In this document: positions 7,348-12,290 of the stretch, piece after piece | How positions within the stretch are numbered: position 1 is the first letter of the stretch | Layout: every line of letters begins with the position of its first letter | Source: Candidatus Cloacimonadota bacterium | GTDB lineage: Bacteria; Cloacimonadota; Cloacimonadia; Cloacimonadales; TCS61 | Length of the DNA: 12,290 nt | Direction of reading: 5' to 3' | NCBI GenBank assembly: GCA_014382915.1 | Contig: JACNIV010000320.1 | Coordinates: 1-12,290, forward strand | Notes under the pieces: model-generated | Database searches by the model: none | The model's input: the letters and a program-made list of their open reading frames with translations, nothing else | Told to the model about the DNA's origin: nothing | Program-made: the position numbers and the translations under genes

Positions 7348-8967
7348 ATGAAGGATGGGGGAATTGCCAATTACAAATGGAAAAGCAAACTATGGTTAGG
7401 AGTACCTCTGAAGATCAATAACGAAGTTATGGGTGCAATGGCTGTTCAAAGTTACGAAAATGAAAAAGCTTTCGAGAAAAAAGACTTGAAAGTTCTGGAA
7501 TTTGTTTCCGACCAGGTGGCAATTGCCGTCCATAGAAAACGTGCTGAGGAAGCATTACGAGCCAGTGAACAATTAAACAGAACAGTTATCGATAATTCTC
7601 CTCTTGGAATTTCGGTAAGAGATAAGAACGGCAAGCTTCTTATAGCTAATAAAGCGTGGAAAAAATTCTGGAATAAAACTAAAAAGCAAATCGAGTCTGA
7701 ACGTCAGAAAAAAACATCTCTAAATTTTGATAAACGAGACCAATATCTTAGTGAATATCTTCCAGATGTGAAAAAAGTTTACAAAAAAGGCGGTGAATAC
7801 TACATTCCGGAACTAGAAGTTGGTAGCAAAAATAAAACAAAATGGATATCCCATTATTTTTATGCAATCCAGGATAGAGACAGCAGGGTCGATAAAGTGG
7901 TAATAATCACAGAAGATATAACTCAACGAAAACAAGCTGAAGAAAAACTTCTGAGAACTCAGCTTCGCCTGGCAACATTGTTTAAATATGTGCCCAATAT
8001 TATTCTATACGAAACCGGTGGTAAGCAGGAATTCATGTCCGAAAATATCATCAATTTATTGGGATTTCCTGCAGAAGATTTTATAGAAGATAAAAACAAA
8101 TTTACTACCCTGATCCATCCCGAAGATCAAGAGTATATACAACAAAAATATAAAGAGTGGGAAAAATCAGGAAAGACAGATCTTCTAACTCTCTGGTTCA
8201 GAGTGAAGAAATCTGATGGTTCATATATGTGGATCGAAGATAGAATGGTCGAGATCGTTCCAGAGAATGAAAAAACATATCATGCCGGTGTAAAAATAGA
8301 TATTTCAAATCTAAAAAAATCGGAAGAAGAATTAAAGGATAGTTATAAAAAACTGCAAAGACTTTTGGAAGAAACTATAAATGGGCTCGTTTCAGCAGTC
8401 GAAATGCGAGATCCCTACACTGCTGGTCACCAGAGACGTGTCGCTACACTTGCTGGTGCTCTTGCCCGAGAGATGGGGCTTCCCAAGGATCAAATAGATG
8501 GGTTGAATTGGGCTGCTCTGGTTCATGATATTGGTAAGATCAATGTCCCGGCAGAGATATTAAGTAAACCCGGTAAACTAACTCCCGCAGAATTCAACCT
8601 GATAAAAATGCATCCTCAAACCGGATTTGATATTCTCAAATCCATTGAATTCCCATGGCCTGTGGCAGAAGTAGTGCTTCAGCATCAGGAACGGCTGGAT
8701 GGTTCTGCATATCCGCAAGGTTTGAAAGGAGATGAAATCAGTTTGAATGCCCGCATAATCAGTGTGGCAGATGTTATAGAAGCTATGTCATCTCATCGTC
8801 CGTATCGTCCCTCTCTTGGTATTGATGTAGCTTTGGAAGAAATAAAGAAGAATCGCGATATTCTTTATGACCCGGATGTTGTGGACGCCTGTATGATCTT
8901 ATTTAACAAAAAGGGGTTTGAATTCCAGAAAGAAGAAAAACCTGATAGAGAAAATTTAGTATACTAA
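7348..8967 (+). CDS. C-terminal part of the sensor: GAF end, two PAS, HD-GYP cyclic-dinucleotide phosphodiesterase
   Basis: 539 residues from the first ATG; homology in this frame begins earlier, at 7294 just after the TAA. That ATG has no convincing ribosome binding site and lies inside GAF 2, so independent translation is doubtful. Order: second half of GAF 2 (1-62, WLGVPLKINNEVMGAMAV), PAS 5 (73-195), PAS 6 (203-324, with IHPED), a short helix, then HD-GYP (340-520). Expected metal and catalytic residues are H361 (TAGH), H393-D394 and K397 (HDIGK), H422 (MHP), H446 and D475. The signature block reads HQERLDGSAYPQGL (446-459): Q447 stands where many members have a second His, and A454 replaces Gly of GYP. 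The likely reaction is c-di-GMP (or 3',3'-cGAMP) hydrolysis, with activity uncertain because of these changes. Joined to the upstream part, it would give a protein of about 1483 residues controlled by the receiver domain. Confidence 0.88.
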   Translation: MKDGGIANYKWKSKLWLGVPLKINNEVMGAMAVQSYENEKAFEKKDLKVLEFVSDQVAIAVHRKRAEEALRASEQLNRTVIDNSPLGISVRDKNGKLLIANKAWKKFWNKTKKQIESERQKKTSLNFDKRDQYLSEYLPDVKKVYKKGGEYYIPELEVGSKNKTKWISHYFYAIQDRDSRVDKVVIITEDITQRKQAEEKLLRTQLRLATLFKYVPNIILYETGGKQEFMSENIINLLGFPAEDFIEDKNKFTTLIHPEDQEYIQQKYKEWEKSGKTDLLTLWFRVKKSDGSYMWIEDRMVEIVPENEKTYHAGVKIDISNLKKSEEELKDSYKKLQRLLEETINGLVSAVEMRDPYTAGHQRRVATLAGALAREMGLPKDQIDGLNWAALVHDIGKINVPAEILSKPGKLTPAEFNLIKMHPQTGFDILKSIEFPWPVAEVVLQHQERLDGSAYPQGLKGDEISLNARIISVADVIEAMSSHRPYRPSLGIDVALEEIKKNRDILYDPDVVDACMILFNKKGFEFQKEEKPDRENLVY

Positions 8968-8980
8968 ACCTGAGAGTATT

Positions 8981-9014
8981 AAAAAAACCTCCCGATTATC
9001 AGAGAGGTTTTTTT
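8981..9014. terminator. Bidirectional intrinsic terminator between convergent genes
   Basis: A perfect 11-bp inverted repeat (A7-CCTC at 8981-8991 with GAGG-T7 at 9004-9014) encloses a 12-base loop. It carries a T tract when read from either strand. It lies 13 bases after the stop of the HD-GYP gene (plus strand) and about 20 bases after the stop of the small exported protein gene (minus strand), so it can end both transcripts. Confidence 0.9.
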
Positions 9015-9033
9015 ATTCCTATAATAAATTCAT

Positions 9034-9465
9034 TTATCTCCAAAACCTGTCGTAAATTCCCGGAGCAGTGTATTGCTTGAATTCTATTATGAAACTGGTA
9101 TTTTCCGTAGGTGAATAATTCAACTGAAAATTAGGAAGTATTTTGTTGGTGTTGTCATTGTTACCTTCAAATTCAATTCCACTTTTATAAGTTGCAGTTC
9201 CAAAATTCACAAAGTTCAGATCCAGGTTCAAATTTAATTTCGGACTGAACTGGTAATTCAAATGATTTGTATAAACCGATTGGTAATAGCTCTGATTATT
9301 CGATGAAATTCCGCTCATAAAAGAAACAGAATGATTTATTGTAATATTATTGGTATTAAGAAAGGAAGGTGTAAGCAGTCCTGGTGTAAAAGCATTCTGG
9401 ATGATCTCTGCATTTATCATTACAGATATCATTAATATTAGAGTAAGCAGAAAAATTTTCCTCAT
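9034..9465 (-). CDS. Small exported protein, probable outer-membrane-associated
   Basis: 143 residues. The start is well supported: a perfect AGGAGG ribosome binding site (9471-9476, read on the minus strand) lies five bases before the ATG. A clear signal peptide follows at once (MRKIFLLTLILMISVMINA). The mature part of about 124 residues has alternating, Tyr/Asn-rich stretches such as HLNYQFSPKLNLNLDLNFVNF and ILPNFQLNYSPTENTSFIIEF that look like amphipathic beta-strands, with a GTATYKSG turn between. It ends YDRFWR without the final Phe expected of a BAM-inserted barrel, and it is too short for most barrels alone, though a small or oligomeric barrel is possible. I do not recognise a named family. 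It is the last gene on the minus strand before the shared terminator and may have its own promoter in the 67-base gap upstream. Confidence 0.75.
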   Translation of the reverse strand: MRKIFLLTLILMISVMINAEIIQNAFTPGLLTPSFLNTNNITINHSVSFMSGISSNNQSYYQSVYTNHLNYQFSPKLNLNLDLNFVNFGTATYKSGIEFEGNNDNTNKILPNFQLNYSPTENTSFIIEFKQYTAPGIYDRFWR

Positions 9466-9492
9466 TTATTCCTCCTGATTATTCTCATAGCT

Positions 9493-9521
9493 AATTTCAT
9501 ATACTTGATAATATATGTCAA
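9493..9521 (-). promoter_or_regulatory. Possible promoter before the small exported protein gene
   Basis: On the minus strand the gap between coaE and the exported protein gene holds a perfect TTGACA (9516-9521). It is followed by A/T-rich sequence, but no good TATAAT lies at 16-18 bases; the best match, TATGAA, is only 14 bases away. The -35 box and the change of gene type support a separate transcription start, but weakly. Confidence 0.25.
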
Positions 9522-9532
9522 ATTTAATTTTA

Positions 9533-10165
9533 TTATAATTCAATAATTTTCCTGATATCTTTTTTACCCATCCTTTTTATCAGTGACAAGAGATTTTCCA
9601 GCCTGGAATATAATTCATTTATCGATCCGTTATTTTCAATATTGATATCGGCCAGTTTCTGTTTGTCATAATCGGACATTTGCGATTTAATCCGCTGTTC
9701 AATTTGGGTAATCTTCATTTTATCTCTTTTCTGGCTGCGAGAGATCTGATTTTCTTTGGATGCCGATACATTTATCGTCAGGTCAAATGCATTCTGCAGT
9801 TTGTTTTCAAAGAGCAGAGGGATTTCAAAAACAAGATAGTCTTCTCTGCTCGAATCAATTATTGCCTGAGTTTTACTACGTATTTGCGGATGAAGAATGC
9901 TGTTCAGGAATTTCAGATTCTCAGTGGAATCAAATACGATCTCCCCCAGTTTTATGCGGCTTATTGCACCATTTTCCAGGATTTCATTACCAAATTTTTC
10001 TGCCAAAATATAGATCACTTTTTCGTCCTGTAGAATTGCATGACCCAATTTATCAGTGTAATGAACAGTAAATCCTTTTTCTTCAAACCACTTGGAAACT
10101 AATGTTTTCCCGGAAGCGAAACTTCCGGTTATTGCTATCAGGAAAGGACGCTTATGTTGTTTCAT
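9533..10165 (-). CDS. coaE: Dephospho-CoA kinase
   Basis: 210 residues, close to the usual 200. The enzyme phosphorylates the 3'-hydroxyl of dephospho-CoA with ATP, the last step of coenzyme A synthesis, in the cytoplasm. The P-loop GSFASGKT is at residues 14-21 and the conserved Asp of the substrate site at D38 (HYTDKLGH). Family blocks are ILHPQIRS, the lid region with FEIPLLFEN, and the C-terminal RIKSQMSDYDKQKLADINIENNGS. An upstream ATG at 10189 would add eight residues (MNFPRESR), but it has no ribosome binding site and pushes the overlap with cdaA to 38 bases. The ATG at 10165 has a GAGA-type site about eight bases upstream and places the P-loop at the normal distance from the N-terminus. 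With this start it overlaps the end of cdaA by 14 bases, so the two are probably translationally coupled. Confidence 0.93.
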   Translation of the reverse strand: MKQHKRPFLIAITGSFASGKTLVSKWFEEKGFTVHYTDKLGHAILQDEKVIYILAEKFGNEILENGAISRIKLGEIVFDSTENLKFLNSILHPQIRSKTQAIIDSSREDYLVFEIPLLFENKLQNAFDLTINVSASKENQISRSQKRDKMKITQIEQRIKSQMSDYDKQKLADINIENNGSINELYSRLENLLSLIKRMGKKDIRKIIEL

Positions 10166-10895
10166 CCTTGATTCTCTGGGAAAGTTCATCTATGGAAAGA
10201 CCCGGGAACAATTCTCCGTTTCTAGCCACAGAAATCCTACCTGTTTCCTCGGAAACGACTATGACAAATGCATCTGTGCCTTCGGTAATACCCACTGCTG
10301 CCAGATGACGAGTACCCAACTTTTGTGCATATTCCACATTCTCAGAAAGAGGTAATACCACTTTTACAGCTAATATCCTGTTATTACGGATAACTACTGC
10401 TCCATCATGCAATATGGTTTTGTTATTAAAAATCGTAAGCAGTAGTTTTACCGAGACCTGGGCATCGATTATTTCACCGGATTCTATAAAATCATTTAAT
10501 TTCCTGCTGTTCTCGATCACTATCAACGCACCGATCTTTCTGAAAGACATTATTGAAACAGCATTTAAGAGAGGAGAAAACACAGATTTTTTAGCATCAC
10601 GGAACAGGGATTTCAAATTGTGACTTTGAGCCAGCCGGGCAAACAAATTGCGAATTTCCTGCTGAAAAAGAATAATAAATACGATCACCCAATAATCTTT
10701 GAATACTTTCAAAATCGAGGAGACCATATTCAAATTCAATATCGATGCTGTAAAATAGATTATCAGAGCAGCAGCTATTCCGATAAGAATTTGAAATCCA
10801 CCTGCTTTTTTTAACAGCAGGATCAACCTGTATAATAAATATGCAACTATAAGAATATCGATAATATCCGTTATCCTGGGAATTAAAATCCTCAT
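10152..10895 (-). CDS. cdaA: Membrane-bound diadenylate cyclase (c-di-AMP synthase)
   Basis: 247 residues. It makes c-di-AMP from two ATP; this messenger commonly controls potassium and osmolyte transport and envelope balance. Three N-terminal membrane helices (about 11-29, 35-52, 68-78) lead to the DisA-N-type catalytic domain, preceded by the typical FQQEIR text (77-82). The catalytic motif DGA is at 164-166 in LHDGAVVI. The partner motif, normally RHR, reads R196-H197-L198 in LGTRHLAAVGITE; the third residue is Leu (codon CTG). The end (FVIVVSEETGRISVARNGEL) is standard. Its start overlaps the folP stop by four bases (ATGA), with AAAGGA seven bases upstream. A folP-cdaA pair is common in several phyla. 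The CdaR/YbbR regulator and glmM, which follow cdaA in Firmicutes, are replaced here by coaE. Family identity is certain; full activity is not, because of the changed motif. Confidence 0.93.
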   Translation of the reverse strand: MRILIPRITDIIDILIVAYLLYRLILLLKKAGGFQILIGIAAALIIYFTASILNLNMVSSILKVFKDYWVIVFIILFQQEIRNLFARLAQSHNLKSLFRDAKKSVFSPLLNAVSIMSFRKIGALIVIENSRKLNDFIESGEIIDAQVSVKLLLTIFNNKTILHDGAVVIRNNRILAVKVVLPLSENVEYAQKLGTRHLAAVGITEGTDAFVIVVSEETGRISVARNGELFPGLSIDELSQRIKDETT

Positions 10896-12094
10896 TTAAC
10901 ATCCTTTATACTTTGCAATGTCTGCATAAAAAGTTTATGTTGTTTAACATCATGAACCCGTACGATATCAATTCCATTCTGGAAAGCAAGAGCAGTTGCA
11001 GCAAGGCTTCCTTCCAGCCTGTCTTCCGGTTTGGAATCGTAGACCTTTCCAATAAAACTTTTACGGGAAGCGCCCAACTGAACTGGCAAACCGAAAGTTT
11101 TAAACTCGTATAGCTTCTTTAATATTATGAGATTATCTCTCTGTCTTTTCCCAAAGCCGATTCCCGGGTCCAGAACGATTCTGCTTTTATTAATTCCATT
11201 TGAAACACAATGATCGATTCGTTCCTGGAAAAAATCCATAATTTCTTCGATTGTGTCTTCATAAAACGGTTCTTCCTGCATGGTTTGTGGAGTTCCCAGC
11301 ATGTGCATCAGAATAATGGGAACATCAGGATATTTCTGGAGAACTTTAATCATTCCAGAATCAAACCTCAGAGCGCTGATATCATTAATAATGGAAGCAC
11401 CTGCCTGAATAGCTTTATCTGCAACTTCAGCTTTATTTGTATCGATAGAGATCGGAATGTCGATTCGTTTTCTGAGTTCTTCAATAACCGGAATTACTCT
11501 TTCCAATTCAGTGGGAATGTCTACTTTTCCCGCTCCAGGTCTGGTAGATTCTCCGCCGATATCTATGATATCGGCTCCTTCTTCCATCATTTGAATTGCA
11601 TGATCCACAGCTTTGTCAACCCGGATGAACTTGTTACCATCAGAGAAACTATCTGGAGTTACATTTAAAACTCCCATTATTTTCATAGAATCTAGTTTCA
11701 ATTTTTTACCATTGCAATCCAGGATAGTTGTTTGTTTTCCCAATACATTTTTCAGCATCGATTCCAGATCAGTTCTGATTTTTGGAAGACCAAATATTGT
11801 CTGGTGATCTAATTTATTTATCAGTTTCTTTATCTTATTTGCATTCCCCAACAGGATCATATCACTTGTTTTTTCCACACCATTTACCACACCACGGGCA
11901 ACAGCGGCATCTCCCCCGATGGATAACATTTCCTGTTTAAGTATATTGGCAGCCCCCACATGAACTTGTGTAAGTTTGATGAATAATCCTAAAGCTTTGG
12001 GAGCCATCACCTCTATACCCTGCGAAGATACTTTTATTTTTGTAAGTTCTTTTTTTGCTTCTTCCAGATCGTTAATTAACAAAACTCTATTCAT
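10892..12094 (-). CDS. folP: Dihydropteroate synthase, long form with N-terminal extension
   Basis: 400 residues. The core enzyme (about 137-400) joins para-aminobenzoate to the pterin pyrophosphate in folate synthesis and is the sulfonamide target. Its motifs are complete: MGVLNVTPDSFSDG, GADIIDIGGESTRPG, PISIDTNKAEVADKAI, IINDISA, MHMLGTPQTMQ, IVLDPGIGFGK, LGASRKSFIG and the closing RVHDVKQH. Residues 1-136 form an extra domain (KLTQVHVGAANILKQEMLSI and GDAAVARGVVNG are its clearest blocks). It is absent from E. coli FolP (about 280 residues) but is known in the long DHPS of delta-proteobacteria and some other groups; its role is unclear. The ATG lies one base after the stop of the TonB-type gene (TAATATG) and has no ribosome binding site, so translation probably depends on the upstream gene. 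The stop overlaps the cdaA start. Confidence 0.95.
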   Translation of the reverse strand: MNRVLLINDLEEAKKELTKIKVSSQGIEVMAPKALGLFIKLTQVHVGAANILKQEMLSIGGDAAVARGVVNGVEKTSDMILLGNANKIKKLINKLDHQTIFGLPKIRTDLESMLKNVLGKQTTILDCNGKKLKLDSMKIMGVLNVTPDSFSDGNKFIRVDKAVDHAIQMMEEGADIIDIGGESTRPGAGKVDIPTELERVIPVIEELRKRIDIPISIDTNKAEVADKAIQAGASIINDISALRFDSGMIKVLQKYPDVPIILMHMLGTPQTMQEEPFYEDTIEEIMDFFQERIDHCVSNGINKSRIVLDPGIGFGKRQRDNLIILKKLYEFKTFGLPVQLGASRKSFIGKVYDSKPEDRLEGSLAATALAFQNGIDIVRVHDVKQHKLFMQTLQSIKDVK

Positions 12095-12095
12095 A

Positions 12096-12290
12096 TTATT
12101 TTAATTCGTAGATAAAAGTGATAATTCCTTTTTTTACAACATCCTGCGAAATAGCATTAAATTTCCATTTTTCTAATGCATTCAAGCTATTGTTTTCCAG
12201 GGCTGGATCTGCTTTTTGAATTATGATCATATTTACAACGGACCCGTCTGGTTCCACTTCAAAGCTTATTTTCACTTTCGAGGTTTTTTG
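12096..12290 (-). CDS. TonB C-terminal domain protein, 5' end outside the window
   Basis: Only the last 64 codons are present; the frame stays open to the window edge. The text KISFEVEPDGSVVNMIIIQ, then DPALENNSLNALEKWKF and a closing beta-strand ITFIYELK, matches the TonB C-terminal fold: two strands with PDGxV, the helix with ALxxxxKWxF, then a final strand. Full-length members are anchored in the inner membrane by one N-terminal helix, have a Pro-rich linker and pass proton-motive energy to outer-membrane receptors. That part is not visible, so it could instead be a shorter energy-transducer-like or AgmX-type protein. The stop is one base before folP and there is no terminator, so it probably heads or joins the folP-cdaA-coaE operon. 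Confidence 0.75.
   Translation of the reverse strand, partial: QKTSKVKISFEVEPDGSVVNMIIIQKADPALENNSLNALEKWKFNAISQDVVKKGIITFIYELK

Noticed and set aside
8400..9465. A functional c-di-GMP/c-di-AMP system formed by the converging HD-GYP and cdaA regions.
   Set aside because: The genes are on opposite strands, separated by a terminator and another gene, and belong to different nucleotide pathways; nothing in the sequence links them.
9680..10071. Plus-strand open frames of 103 and 117 codons opposite coaE.
   Set aside because: coaE motifs on the minus strand cover the same bases; the plus-strand translations are low in structure and resemble nothing known.
10110..10128. Perfect 7-bp hairpin (CCGGAAG / CTTCCGG) near the start of coaE, as a possible attenuator.
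   Set aside because: It coincides with the codons of the P-loop GSFASGKT and has no T tract on either strand, so it is most likely a chance result of coding constraint.
11210..11668. Plus-strand open frame of 152 codons opposite folP.
   Set aside because: It lies wholly inside the clearly coding folP antisense strand, has no recognisable domain and is best explained as a shadow frame.

Overview
The window is AT-rich and comes from a Gram-negative (diderm) bacterium. The signs are two outer-membrane-type proteins, an exported protein with a C-terminal FlgD-like / type IX secretion (T9SS type A) sorting domain, and the end of a TonB-type protein. This mix, with the folP-cdaA-coaE cluster, fits the Fibrobacteres-Chlorobi-Bacteroidetes superphylum, perhaps Cloacimonadota or a relative. 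That placement is inference, because no rRNA or marker phylogeny is available here. I see no mobile element, CRISPR array, tRNA or rRNA, and no gene-free stretch over 300 bases.

Plus strand, 1-8967. The window opens inside an outer-membrane beta-barrel gene (3-1145) that ends in a strong intrinsic terminator. Next come a secreted T9SS-type protein (1253-2062), an AI-2E/PerM-family permease (2129-3166) and, one base later, a PDZ-radical SAM-DUF512 iron-sulfur protein (3168-4418). Then comes a very large cytoplasmic signalling gene (4516-8967). Its predicted order is receiver, three PAS, coiled coil, GAF, PAS, GAF, two PAS, HD-GYP phosphodiesterase. An in-frame TAA at 7291-7293, inside the second GAF domain, divides it into two reading frames in the same phase.

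Minus strand, 12290-9034. A TonB C-terminal domain gene (partial), folP (dihydropteroate synthase), cdaA (membrane diadenylate cyclase) and coaE (dephospho-CoA kinase) are packed with 1-base gaps or short overlaps and look like one operon. A small exported protein (9465-9034) follows after a 67-base gap with its own strong ribosome binding site. The two strands converge on a symmetrical terminator at 8981-9014 that can serve both directions.

Taken together, the window holds envelope genes, housekeeping cofactor synthesis (folate, CoA) and two cyclic-dinucleotide functions: c-di-AMP synthesis (CdaA) and probable c-di-GMP hydrolysis (HD-GYP). I do not see a clearly new multi-gene system. The points most worth a second look are the nonsense codon dividing the HD-GYP sensor, the RHR-to-RHL change in the cyclase motif, the altered HD-GYP signature, and the long poly-A tracts in the sensor gene.
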